From CAZKMM01 sp964553915 (GTDB lineage Bacteria; RBG-13-61-14; DRUE01), in assembly GCA_964553915.1 (NCBI GenBank), contig CAZKMM010000077.1:1-12720 (forward strand): 12,720 nt of DNA. The letters run 5' to 3'. A model generated the notes under the pieces. The model did no database searches. It had not been told where the DNA came from and saw only the letters and a list, made by a program, of their open reading frames with translations. The position numbers were made by a program, and so were the translations under genes. Positions 1 to 7,777 of the stretch are shown here, piece after piece. Numbering within the stretch: position 1 is the first letter of the stretch; every line of letters begins with the position of its first letter.

Positions 1-1065
1 CCCCCATTTCTGGTTAATTACCCCGCCCAGATTGGCAAAAAGAAAATAACTTAAGTTCCGAAACATCACCACCACTGCCCAGCTCCCTCCTGCCCGGCTC
101 CTGGCAAAAACCAAAGAGGCAATCACAAGCATTAAAACCATAGAAAAACAATCTCCCGCGGTATGAGCGGTGCGAATCAGAAAGAAATCCCAGAACCCCC
201 GGGCATAGCCTGAGGCACCCTGAAAAATCCCGGATAAAATCAATGCCACACCTGCCCAGAGCAGGGGCTTGGCAGTTTTGTCCTGAATCTTTCCACTCAA
301 CCAGGTAATAAAAGCCATCCAGAAAGATAAATAAAATGCCAGTCTTCCCACCTGCCGGGCGGTTAAGCCAATTACTTCGGTCTGGAGAAGAGTGTATCCT
401 GCGTGCTCAAATCCAGCGTGAGAAGCAACAATCACCACCACAAAAATCAAAATCCAGCTGACCGGATGCGCCAGCTCCTTTTTATATTCCCAGATTTTGA
501 ACGGAATCCCTGGCTTTTTGGGAAGTGCCCAGCCAGAAAGAAAAAGCAAAATCGCCAAAGCAAGCATCAATAAAAACAGCCCTTTCCCCTGCTCAAACCC
601 CACCAGTTTTCCGCCCAGCTCTGCGCCCAATCCTGCTCCTAAAACCCCGCCGATGTTATAAAGAGCGCTCTGCCCGCCCCGAGCCTGCTCGCTCATCTCC
701 TTTAAAAATAAGGCGGAAAGAGAAATAGAGCTCAAAGCACTTGCCAAGCCAAAGAGCAACATATAAAGCTCAAACCATTTAAGGGAAGAATTTTTCAAAA
801 AGAAAAAGGCAAAAGCCATAAAGCTCAGGGCACCGAGCAGGAAAAGATTGCGGGGATTAAGCCGGTCAGCAAGCACTCCAAACGGAACCACCATCACCAG
901 AAAAACCAGACTGACCAGGCTCATTAAAAGCCCAATTCGGGCATCGCTCAAGCCAATCTGTTTGAAATAATAAGGAAGGTAAATCATCCCGCTCCACCAG
1001 AGAGCAATGAACAAAAAATTTAAACCGGCAAAATACCAGAGCAAATTCCTGGAAAATTTTGGCAT
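1..1065 (-). CDS. MFS transporter, partial (C-terminus beyond window)
   Basis: My own translation of the minus strand from the ATG at 1065 stays open for 355 codons to the window edge. The product is very hydrophobic, with about ten membrane helices visible. It opens with a basic start (MPKFSRNLLWYF) and a first helix. After helix 2 comes the loop GVLADRLNPRN, a form of the MFS signature between helices 2 and 3 (GxxADRxxxR). A charged, lysine-rich stretch near residues 185-200 fits the central cytoplasmic loop between the two six-helix halves. The overall look resembles the LacY/nucleoside-symporter-like MFS group, but no substrate can be named. It starts 7 bases after the methyltransferase stop, has no strong SD, and is probably translated as the last visible gene of the rpsB operon. 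A full MFS protein is about 390-420 residues, so only the last one or two helices are missing. Confidence 0.85.
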   Translation of the reverse strand, partial: MPKFSRNLLWYFAGLNFLFIALWWSGMIYLPYYFKQIGLSDARIGLLMSLVSLVFLVMVVPFGVLADRLNPRNLFLLGALSFMAFAFFFLKNSSLKWFELYMLLFGLASALSSISLSALFLKEMSEQARGGQSALYNIGGVLGAGLGAELGGKLVGFEQGKGLFLLMLALAILLFLSGWALPKKPGIPFKIWEYKKELAHPVSWILIFVVVIVASHAGFEHAGYTLLQTEVIGLTARQVGRLAFYLSFWMAFITWLSGKIQDKTAKPLLWAGVALILSGIFQGASGYARGFWDFFLIRTAHTAGDCFSMVLMLVIASLVFARSRAGGSWAVVVMFRNLSYFLFANLGGVINQKWG

Positions 1066-1072
1066 TGAAGGA

Positions 1073-1873
1073 TTACTTAACCAGTTTTCCTTCCCGATAG
1101 GCGCCAAGATAATTAAGGCAATACTCATCTTTTCCTGCCAGAGCCAGGCTGGCTTTTAAAGTAGCCATCAATTGGACATCCAGCGGGTCTATGAGCGCGC
1201 CATCCAGCCCGCAGGAAATCAGCATTGCTAGAAAGGTGCGGTTGAGCAGGGAGCGGTGGGGAAGTCCATAAGAGATATTGCTCAGCCCGCAGATAACCTT
1301 TAAACCTGGAAAGCGAGCTTTAACTTCCTTTACCGCCTCTAATAGATAAAGCCCGTTTTTATGGTCAGTGCTTAAGGTGAAGACCAGCGGGTCAATCAGG
1401 ATTTTTTCTCCGGGGAATTTTTCCTGCTCAATAATTTGTGCGAGTTTCTCGGCATTTTTGATTCTCTGCTCCGCATTTTCCGGCACCCCTTTTTCATCCA
1501 TTAAAAGCACAATTAAATAAGCATCCTTTTCTTTTGCCAGAGAAAAAAGCCTTTGATATTTTTCTGGCTCTAGGGTGGTGGAATTAATCATCTGTCCGGG
1601 TTTGCCAATTCGCTCCAGAGCTTTTTCTATTATCTCAGGGGTAGAAGAATCAATTGCCAGAGGAACCTCAAAATTTTCTTTGAGCAAATCCACCAGCCAG
1701 AGCATATCTTCCAGCTCCCGCTCCGGGAGTTTGGAGGTATTAAGGTCAATAAAATTCGCCCCAGCTTCAATCATCTGTTTTACCTCATTGAGAAAAAAAT
1801 CCTGATTCCGGGATAAAAGCGCCTCTGCTATCGGCTTGCGAGCCATATTGATTCGCTCCGCAATAATCAGCAT
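1073..1873 (-). CDS. Methyltetrahydrofolate:corrinoid methyltransferase (pterin-binding, AcsE/MeTr-like)
   Basis: The 266-residue length matches the stand-alone methyl-H4folate:corrinoid/iron-sulfur protein methyltransferase of the Wood-Ljungdahl pathway. That enzyme moves the methyl group of methyl-H4folate to the cobalt of a corrinoid protein. The fold is a pterin-binding TIM barrel. Visible family motifs are INxxRK (residues 8-13), EAGANFIDLN (36-45), AIDSS with Asp75, INSTT with Asn97, LIDPLVF with Asp161, and CGLSNISYGLPHRSLLN with Asn199. Asp75, Asn97, Asp161 and Asn199 align with pterin-binding residues of the Moorella enzyme. The end of tsaB supplies the SD (GGAGGATAAG before ATG), and the gap is one base, so the two are probably translationally coupled. 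No corrinoid protein or acetyl-CoA synthase gene is in view. The partner is therefore unknown, and another corrinoid methyl carrier is possible. Confidence 0.88.
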   Translation of the reverse strand: MLIIAERINMARKPIAEALLSRNQDFFLNEVKQMIEAGANFIDLNTSKLPERELEDMLWLVDLLKENFEVPLAIDSSTPEIIEKALERIGKPGQMINSTTLEPEKYQRLFSLAKEKDAYLIVLLMDEKGVPENAEQRIKNAEKLAQIIEQEKFPGEKILIDPLVFTLSTDHKNGLYLLEAVKEVKARFPGLKVICGLSNISYGLPHRSLLNRTFLAMLISCGLDGALIDPLDVQLMATLKASLALAGKDEYCLNYLGAYREGKLVK

Positions 1874-1874
1874 C

Positions 1875-2555
1875 TTATCCTCCCTTGCTCATTTTTAATT
1901 CCGCATCACTCGGGCGGAGATAAAGGGGAACCAGCTCATCCAGGGAATCCCTTTCTCCTTTTTGAAACCGCTCATAAGCCAGGTGGGCAATAATTTCTGC
2001 CCGGGGATAATCAAATTCCTCTCCAGCATAAATCAAATTTTTCTTCTGAGAAAAAATCTCCGAATAAGCCCGAAAACCCTCCCCAACCGCCAGAATCTGC
2101 TCTTTAATTCTCTCTGCCAGTTGGGCAGGATAAATTGAAATCGGCTCAAAAACCGACTCTAATTTCCCTTCTCCCTGAAACATCTGAGCAAAGACCTGCC
2201 CTTTTCTGGCATCCAGAAGGGCGAGAATTTTCCCGGACCAGAACCTGACCTGCCAGGCAAGAGCAAACAGGCTGGAAATCCCCAGAATCGGAAGATTCAG
2301 GCTGAGTGCCAATCCTTTAGCAGTTGCCAGCCCGACCCGAAGACCAGTAAAAGAGCCAGGACCAATCCCCACTCCGAGCAGGTCAATTTCTTCTGGGGAA
2401 AGACCAAGCTCAGAAAATAACCAGTCCAGGCTGGGAAGTAATCTTTCGGTATGCTTTCTTTTCAGGTTCAGGGTTATTCCTGCCCGGAGCTGGTTATCTT
2501 CCAGCAAAGCAATGCTTCCTGCCAGGGTGGAGGTATCCAGAGCTAAAACCCGCAT
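1875..2555 (-). CDS. tsaB: tRNA threonylcarbamoyladenosine biosynthesis protein TsaB
   Basis: The protein has 226 residues, typical for TsaB (YeaZ), an inactive paralog of TsaD. It acts as the dimerisation platform of the TsaB-TsaD-TsaE complex, which makes the t6A modification at position 37 of ANN-decoding tRNAs. The N-terminus MRVLALDTSTLAGSIAL is the ASKHA-fold phosphate-1 strand. The family hallmark GVGIGPGSFTGLRVGLATAKG lies at about residues 62-82, followed by GISSL. The C-terminal end (LVPLYLRPSDAELK) is the usual TsaB terminus. It starts 3 bases after the rseP stop, with only a weak purine stretch (TTGAAGA) before the ATG, so coupling to rseP translation is likely. Confidence 0.93.
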   Translation of the reverse strand: MRVLALDTSTLAGSIALLEDNQLRAGITLNLKRKHTERLLPSLDWLFSELGLSPEEIDLLGVGIGPGSFTGLRVGLATAKGLALSLNLPILGISSLFALAWQVRFWSGKILALLDARKGQVFAQMFQGEGKLESVFEPISIYPAQLAERIKEQILAVGEGFRAYSEIFSQKKNLIYAGEEFDYPRAEIIAHLAYERFQKGERDSLDELVPLYLRPSDAELKMSKGG

Positions 2556-2558
2556 TCT

Positions 2559-3947
2559 TCAATACCCGAACTGCTTGAAGAGTTCTTTAAACCAGTTGAT
2601 AATCGGCTCCCGGAAGCGGAGAAAATCATTAAAGGTGACCAGAAGCATAAATCCAATCAGCAGAATAAACCCGGTCTGGAAAATGGCTTCTTTAAATCTC
2701 TGGCTTAACTGCCGGCGGATAATTGCCTCAATGGTGGTTACCAGAATGTGTGCTCCATCCAGCGGAGGAATGGGCAATAAATTTAATATCCCGAGATTGA
2801 TGCTGATGATTACCAGAAGTCGAAGAAAATGGGATAAGCCCATCTGTGCCGCCTGGCTGGTAATCCCGGCAATTCCCACCGGTCCGCTCACCGCTTTTAT
2901 GCTCAGCTGGGCACTGAAAAGCTTCTCTGCCACCCGCAGGGTCAAGCCCGCCCAGTAAATGGTTTCTTTTATTCCCTGTTTAAGTCCTTCCCAGAAGCCA
3001 TATCGGACAAATACCTGAACTTCTTTTTGAACAATCCCGATCAGGTATCTATTATGTTCAGAGTTATATTTCGGCTCAACCACCAGCTCCAGTTTTCTTC
3101 CAGCTCTTTCTACCAGGAGTTTAATGGGATTTCCCTGGCTTTTCTGGATTAATTCGCTCAGCTCGTGCCAGTATTTAACCGCCTGCCCGTTCACCGCAAG
3201 AATCTTATCATCGGGCTTTAAGCCGGCTTTTTCTGCCGGAGAGCCAGGCTGAACCCTGCCAATAATTGGCTCGGAGCCAGGAAGAATGATTCCAGAATAA
3301 CCCGCCCCTTCCTCCTTGCTTCGGGCAAGCTTGATTTTCTTTACCAGAATTTCATTGCCCCGCTGAATTTTATAAACCATTTCTTTTCCCGGATTGAGCA
3401 TCTCATTGGTGATTAGTTGCTGAAAGGTCTTTACCGGGCGGGAATTTACCTGCAAAATTAAATCCCCGGGTTTAATTCCTGCCTGTTCTGCTGGGGAGTC
3501 AGGAAGAATTGCACCCACCCGGGGCGGAGCCACCTCTATATAGGGACGCTCAATTCCCTTCCAGTAAACTACGGGCGAGACCGCAAAAGCAAGCAGGATA
3601 TTCATAAGGGAGCCAGCAGAAAAAATGAGCAGTTTTTTCCAGGCAGGTTGGGCAAATAAAGCTCTTTTTCTTTCCTCGGGGCTGATTTCTTCTCCCAGCT
3701 CTTCCATCTCGGTCGGGTCCCCAAAAACCCGCACCGACCCGCCAAAAGGAATCCATTTAATTCCGTATTCGGTCTCGCCAATCTTTTTTGAAACCAGCCA
3801 GGGACCAAATCCAAGAGCAAAATGAAGCACCTTGCACCGAAAAATTTTGGCAAAGATAAAATGCCCCAGCTCGTGAAAAAAAATCAGCACCCCGAGCATT
3901 ATCAAAAATGGAACTATCACCCAGAAAAGGGTTTGAAAACTAGCCAT
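2559..3947 (-). CDS. rseP: Site-2 intramembrane zinc metalloprotease RseP
   Basis: This 462-residue membrane protease of the RseP/SpoIVFB-type site-2 family cuts membrane-embedded anti-sigma factors or signal-peptide remnants. The catalytic HELGH is at residues 25-29 in the first membrane helix. The membrane-associated beta loop (PFGGSVRV) is at 67-74. A second helix spans about 104-128. Two PDZ domains follow, at about 140-205 and 222-292, each with the repeated motif SPAEKAGLKPGD or a close variant. The last part has the NLLPIPPLDG motif (389-398), with Asp397 as third zinc ligand, and a final helix at about 422-440. The ATG lies inside the end of dxr (8-base overlap), with GGAG 8 bases upstream provided by the dxr codons for KEL. 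The dxr-rseP neighbourhood is conserved in many bacteria. Confidence 0.95.
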   Translation of the reverse strand: MASFQTLFWVIVPFLIMLGVLIFFHELGHFIFAKIFRCKVLHFALGFGPWLVSKKIGETEYGIKWIPFGGSVRVFGDPTEMEELGEEISPEERKRALFAQPAWKKLLIFSAGSLMNILLAFAVSPVVYWKGIERPYIEVAPPRVGAILPDSPAEQAGIKPGDLILQVNSRPVKTFQQLITNEMLNPGKEMVYKIQRGNEILVKKIKLARSKEEGAGYSGIILPGSEPIIGRVQPGSPAEKAGLKPDDKILAVNGQAVKYWHELSELIQKSQGNPIKLLVERAGRKLELVVEPKYNSEHNRYLIGIVQKEVQVFVRYGFWEGLKQGIKETIYWAGLTLRVAEKLFSAQLSIKAVSGPVGIAGITSQAAQMGLSHFLRLLVIISINLGILNLLPIPPLDGAHILVTTIEAIIRRQLSQRFKEAIFQTGFILLIGFMLLVTFNDFLRFREPIINWFKELFKQFGY

Positions 3948-5094
3948 TAATCAGCTCCTTGGTGCGTGCTCGTGCCCAGGCGTCAGCCTGAAAAATGTCC
4001 TGTAGGACTTTTGCTTCTTTTGCCTGATGCTCAACCATCACCCTCTCAACCAGCTCCACTATTCTATTAAAGCGAATCTTTCCAGAAAGAAAAGCCTCAA
4101 CTCCCACTTCATTGCTGGCGTTCATCACTGCGGACATTGTCCCACCGGTCTTTAAAGCATAAAAACCGAGCTTTAAAGCAGGATAATGTTCAAAATCTGC
4201 TGGCTCAAATTCCAGCTTTCCCACCTCTGCCAGATTTAATCTAGGAAAATCCAGCTCCTCTCGCTGGGGATAAAACAAAGCATAAGCAATCGGAATCCTC
4301 ATATCTGGCAGAGAAAGATGAGCCAAAACCGAGCCATCTTTTAATTCTACCAGAGAATGAACAATACTCTGAGGATGAATCACTACCTCCAGCTGGGAAG
4401 GATTTAGATTAAAAAACCAGCGGGCTTCTATTAACTCCAGCGCCTTATTCATCAGGGTAGCAGAATCAACGGAGATTTTCTTTCCCATCTTCCAGGTGGG
4501 ATGCGCCAGGGCTTGTTCAGGAGATACCTCTTCCAGCTCTCCGGGAGCACGCCTGCGGAAAGGTCCGCCCGAAGCAGAAAGAATTACCTTTCTTATCTCC
4601 TTGGGCGCTCTTTTTTCTAAAAGCTGGAAAATGGCACAATGTTCAGAATCTACCGGAATCAGTTTAGCGGAATTTTCTTCTGCTCTTTTCCTGATTATCT
4701 GCCCTGCCATTACCATTGGTTCTTTATTTGCCAGGGCTATGGTCTTTTTGTTTTCTATTGCCCGAAGCAGGGGCTTTAGCCCCACTGCTCCTACCAGCGC
4801 CAGAAGCACCAAATCTGCCTCTTTAAGTCCTGCCAGTTCCAGCAGACCTTCTTCTCCGCTTAATACCTTAACCTGAGGCGGGATTTGTTTTTTAATCTGC
4901 TCAGCTTTTTCCGGGTCTTTTACAGAAATAATCTTGGGAGCAAACCTTTCCACCTGAGCCTTAAGCAGTTCTAAATTCTCCCCAGCTCCCAGGGCTAAGA
5001 CCTGAAACCTCTGGGGAAATTTGCTGACAATCTCCAGCGCCTGCTTGCCAATGGAACCAGTGGAGCCGAGAATTACCAGAGATTTTTTGGTCAT
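3940..5094 (-). CDS. dxr: 1-deoxy-D-xylulose 5-phosphate reductoisomerase
   Basis: Dxr (IspC) converts DXP to 2-C-methyl-D-erythritol 4-phosphate using NADPH. This is the committed step of the MEP isoprenoid pathway, which supplies the substrates of UppS next door. The 384-residue length is normal. The NADPH-binding GSTGSIG is at residues 10-16, and LANKEPMV at 121-128 is a variant of the usual NKE(S/A)LV. Metal and substrate residues are in place: VDSEH with Asp149 and Glu151, SASGGPFR (173-180), HPTWKMG with the flexible-loop Trp201, and SATLMNKALE with Glu220. HPQSIVHS and DGS at 240-255 complete the family pattern. It starts 6 bases after the uppS stop and has no clear SD. The cdsA gene commonly found between uppS and dxr is missing. 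Confidence 0.96.
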   Translation of the reverse strand: MTKKSLVILGSTGSIGKQALEIVSKFPQRFQVLALGAGENLELLKAQVERFAPKIISVKDPEKAEQIKKQIPPQVKVLSGEEGLLELAGLKEADLVLLALVGAVGLKPLLRAIENKKTIALANKEPMVMAGQIIRKRAEENSAKLIPVDSEHCAIFQLLEKRAPKEIRKVILSASGGPFRRRAPGELEEVSPEQALAHPTWKMGKKISVDSATLMNKALELIEARWFFNLNPSQLEVVIHPQSIVHSLVELKDGSVLAHLSLPDMRIPIAYALFYPQREELDFPRLNLAEVGKLEFEPADFEHYPALKLGFYALKTGGTMSAVMNASNEVGVEAFLSGKIRFNRIVELVERVMVEHQAKEAKVLQDIFQADAWARARTKELING

Positions 5095-5100
5095 TGAAAT

Positions 5101-5862
5101 TTATCTGTTTTTGCTGGCTTTCCGTTGAATCTGTTCGCTGGTTAATCCAAACCTTCGCTCCCGTCTCTGATACTCTCTTAAAGCACGAACCAGGTGGGAA
5201 CGACCAAAATCCGGCCAGAGGGTTCTGGTAAAATAAAGCTCAGTATAAGCAATCTGCCAGAGCAGAAAATTACTCACCCGCATCTCTCCGCCGGTGCGAA
5301 TTAACAGGTCTGGCTCAGGAATTCCTTCGGTATCAAGAAGTTGAGCAAAGGTTTTTTCAGTTAATTTGACTCTGGGGTTTTGAGCGTATTTTTCGCTAGC
5401 CCGGATAATTTCATCTCTTGCCCCATAGGCCAGAGCAATGGTCAAAGTCATATCCTTTCCTTTTCTGGTTCTCTTCAGGGCAAACCTGACCAGCTCCTGA
5501 ATACCCGGGGGAAGAAGCTCCAGCCTGCCAATGGTTTTAAGCCGAATCCCGTGTTCCACCAGTTCATCCAGTTCTGTATTGATATACTGGCGGAGAAGGT
5601 CAAAAAGCGCATTAAGCTCTTTTTTCGGACGCTGAAGATTCTCGGTGCTCAGGGCAAAAAGGGTAAGATAGGGAATTTCCAGCTGGCGAACCGCCCGAAC
5701 CACCCGCTTGGTGGCTTTTACCCCCGCCCGATGTCCATAAATCCGGTTTAAACCCCGACGCTTTGCCCAGCGTCCATTACCATCCATAATAATGGCAATA
5801 TGTCGGGGCAGGTTCTTTAAATCCAGTTCAGACCTCCATAATTTCCTGTTCTTTTTTCTCAC
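5101..5862 (-). CDS. uppS: Undecaprenyl diphosphate synthase (cis-prenyltransferase)
   Basis: The enzyme condenses isopentenyl units onto farnesyl diphosphate to make the C55 lipid carrier for peptidoglycan. The 253-residue reading frame shows all cis-prenyltransferase regions. HIAIIMDGNGRWA at 21-33 carries catalytic Asp27, GHRAG is at 43-47, and STEN at 72-75 is followed by Leu instead of the common Trp. LAYGARDEI at 144-152 replaces the usual NYGGR. RTGGEMRVSNF at 189-199 and LWPDF at 215-219 complete the pattern. The farthest start is a GTG at 5862 inside frr (35-base overlap). A much better SD (GGAGG, 5833-5837) sits 6 bases before an in-frame CTG at 5826, one base after the frr stop. 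That start would give a 241-residue protein beginning just before LPRHIAI, closer to the family's usual N-terminus. Confidence 0.95.
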   Translation of the reverse strand: MRKKNRKLWRSELDLKNLPRHIAIIMDGNGRWAKRRGLNRIYGHRAGVKATKRVVRAVRQLEIPYLTLFALSTENLQRPKKELNALFDLLRQYINTELDELVEHGIRLKTIGRLELLPPGIQELVRFALKRTRKGKDMTLTIALAYGARDEIIRASEKYAQNPRVKLTEKTFAQLLDTEGIPEPDLLIRTGGEMRVSNFLLWQIAYTELYFTRTLWPDFGRSHLVRALREYQRRERRFGLTSEQIQRKASKNR

Positions 5863-6385
5863 AGAGCTGGTCTATCTCCTCTACAGCTTTATCTACTTTT
5901 TCCTGCACCTGATTTTGTGTCCGGTGCAGGTCATCCTCGGTGATTTCCTTTTCCTTTTCCATCCGCCGGAGCTCCTCTATTGCATCCTTTCGCTCCTGAC
6001 GAATTGCCACCCGATGCTCCTCTGCAATCTTTTTCACCACCTTGACCAGTTCCTTTCTCCTCTCCTCGGTCAGCTCCGGTATTGGCACCCGAACCACCTT
6101 GCCATCATTGTGAGGATTAAGACCCAGGTCAGAATTTAAAATCGCTTTTTCTATCTCTTTAAGAATGTTCGGGTCATAGGGCTTGATTACAATCAGGCGC
6201 GGCTCCGGGATGGTGATATTTGCCAGCTGTTTTAAAGGGGTAAGAGTGCCATAATAATCAACTTTTATTTCATCCAGAAGTCCGGCACTGGCTCTGCCGG
6301 TTCTTACCTTTGCCAGCTTTTGCTTTAAATCCTGAATGGTCTTTCCCATTCTCTTTTCCAGCTCCTTCATCACATCTTCAATCAT
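5828..6385 (-). CDS. frr: Ribosome recycling factor
   Basis: RRF splits post-termination ribosomes together with EF-G. The protein has 185 residues, exactly the canonical length. The sequence follows the family from end to end. It begins with a three-helix-bundle strand (MIEDVMKELEKRMGKTI), then the conserved KVRTGRAS at about 26-33. The central beta domain has VDYYGTLTPLKQLANIT and DPNILKEIEKAI. Next come LGLNPHNDG and RVPIPELTEERRKELVK, followed by the long C-terminal helix with the RKDAIEELRRMEKE pattern. The ATG at 6385 has a strong SD (AGGAGG, 6 bases away). It sits between pyrH (29-base gap) and uppS, the standard order. Confidence 0.97.
   Translation of the reverse strand: MIEDVMKELEKRMGKTIQDLKQKLAKVRTGRASAGLLDEIKVDYYGTLTPLKQLANITIPEPRLIVIKPYDPNILKEIEKAILNSDLGLNPHNDGKVVRVPIPELTEERRKELVKVVKKIAEEHRVAIRQERKDAIEELRRMEKEKEITEDDLHRTQNQVQEKVDKAVEEIDQLCEKKEQEIMEV
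5833..5837 (-). promoter_or_regulatory. Ribosome binding site deciding the uppS start
   Basis: GGAGG lies within the last codons of frr. It is 6 bases before an in-frame CTG (5824-5826), an ideal spacing, and lies inside the uppS frame if the GTG at 5862 is used. The GTG has only AGGAG at a loose 13-base distance. The site therefore argues for an unusual CTG start of uppS, although the GTG cannot be excluded. Confidence 0.5.
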
Positions 6386-6414
6386 TTTCCACCTCCTGAG
6401 TTTTTAGAGGCGAA

Positions 6415-7146
6415 TTAACAGACAATGGTGCCCACTTTTTTGCCCAGAAGCGCCCTTTTTAAATTTCCCTTTTCAAAAAGATTAAATACTAAAATGGGAA
6501 GCTGATGGTCCCGGCAGAGACTCAAAGCAGTGGCATCCATTATTTTTAGCTCCTGGCTCAATGCCTGATTATAACTGAGCCGGGGGTAAAATTGGGCATT
6601 GGGATTTTTCTCCGGGTCAGAATCATATACCCCTTTAACCCGGGTTGCCTTAAAGAGGGCGCTGGCTTCCAGCTCTAAAGCCCGAAGCGCAGCTGCCGTG
6701 TCAGTAGTAAAGAAGGGATTGCCCGTGCCAGCAGATAAAATTACCACCCTGCCTTTATCCAGATGCGCCAGTGCCCGGGGACGAATATAAGGCTCGCAAA
6801 TTTGAGGAACTTCTATGGCACTGAGCACCCGGGATTCCACTCCCCTCTGCCCCAAAGCCTCCTGAAGAGCAATGGCATTCATCACCGTTGCCAGCATTCC
6901 CAGATAGTCCACACTCACCCGGTCCTTAATCCCCCAGCCCTCTCTTCCTCCCCGAAAAAAATTTCCTCCTCCCACCACTAAAGCCAGCTCTGCCCCGGTC
7001 TTGGTCGCTTCAACCACCTGGTTTGCAATCCAGTTCAGCCTTGCCGGGTCTATGCCAAACCGCTCCTTTCCCGCAAACGCTTCTCCGCTTAATTTCAAAA
7101 GCACCCGAGAATATTTCAGTGATGAAGACTTTTTTCTTCCGCTCAT
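6415..7146 (-). CDS. pyrH: UMP kinase
   Basis: PyrH phosphorylates UMP to UDP with ATP and belongs to the amino-acid-kinase fold, distinct from eukaryotic UMP/CMP kinases. The 243-residue length is normal. LLKLSGEAF at 16-24 binds phosphate and GGGNFFRG at 59-66 binds substrate. DYLGMLATVMNA (80-91) and SAGTGNPFFTTDTAA (138-152) are strongly conserved UMP-site segments. KATRVKGVYDSDPEKNP (167-182) is the nucleotide loop, and the C-terminus LKIMDATALSLCRDH is diagnostic. One base separates the tsf stop from its ATG, so translation is probably coupled. In many bacteria this enzyme is controlled allosterically by GTP and UTP; nothing in the DNA shows local regulation. Confidence 0.97.
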   Translation of the reverse strand: MSGRKKSSSLKYSRVLLKLSGEAFAGKERFGIDPARLNWIANQVVEATKTGAELALVVGGGNFFRGGREGWGIKDRVSVDYLGMLATVMNAIALQEALGQRGVESRVLSAIEVPQICEPYIRPRALAHLDKGRVVILSAGTGNPFFTTDTAAALRALELEASALFKATRVKGVYDSDPEKNPNAQFYPRLSYNQALSQELKIMDATALSLCRDHQLPILVFNLFEKGNLKRALLGKKVGTIVC

Positions 7147-7147
7147 C

Positions 7148-7756
7148 TCAGCTTATTTCTTCTCCTACCTGAAACCGGGTAAACCGACGAATGACAATAT
7201 TTTCGCCAGTTTTGGCAGAAAGTTCCTTACGCAGGTCTTCAATGGTTTTATCCTGGTCTCTGATGAATTTCTGCTCTAAAAGACAGACTTCATTAAAAAA
7301 TTTCTCCAGCTTGCCCTCCACAATTCGCTCAATTACCTTTTCTGGCTTTCCGCTTTCCAGCGCCTGCTGACGATAAATTTCTTTTTCCCGCTCAATGACC
7401 TCCTGGGGAACATCCTCTCGGGAAACATATTTCGGAGCCATTGCGGCAATATGCATTGCCAGGTCCCGAAGAAACTGGGCAAATTCCTCGGTGCGGGCAA
7501 CAAAATCGGTCTCGCAATCCACCTCTACCAAAACGCCAATTTGCTCACCCGGACGATGAAGATATACTCCGATTCTCCCCTCTTTGGTGGCTCTGCCGGC
7601 TCTCTTTTCTGCCTTTAAAATTCCTTTGGCTCGGAGCCAGTCTATGGCTTTTTCAAAATCTCCTCCGCATTCTAAAAGAGCTTTTTTACAGTCCATAAAT
7701 CCGGCGCCGGTTTTTTCTCTCAACTCCTTCACTAAACTCGCCTTAATCTCCGCCAC
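7148..7756 (-). CDS. tsf: Elongation factor Ts (short form)
   Basis: EF-Ts is the guanine-nucleotide exchange factor that recharges EF-Tu. I place the start at the GTG at 7756, giving 202 residues. It lies 8 bases after GGAGG, and the protein then begins MAEIKASLVKELREKTGAGFMDCKKAL, the family's standard N-terminal domain. A TTG at 7771 would add five residues (MEVLK) but would place the SD inside the gene. Also visible are AIDWLRAKG, KRAGRATKEG, and VEVDCETDFVARTEEF, which includes the conserved TDFVA of the core. At 202 residues it is much shorter than the E. coli protein (about 283) and resembles the compact forms of Thermus-like EF-Ts. It follows rpsB by 21 bases, as in nearly all bacteria. 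Confidence 0.95.
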   Translation of the reverse strand: MAEIKASLVKELREKTGAGFMDCKKALLECGGDFEKAIDWLRAKGILKAEKRAGRATKEGRIGVYLHRPGEQIGVLVEVDCETDFVARTEEFAQFLRDLAMHIAAMAPKYVSREDVPQEVIEREKEIYRQQALESGKPEKVIERIVEGKLEKFFNEVCLLEQKFIRDQDKTIEDLRKELSAKTGENIVIRRFTRFQVGEEIS

Positions 7757-7777
7757 TTTTAATACCTCCAAACTCTT

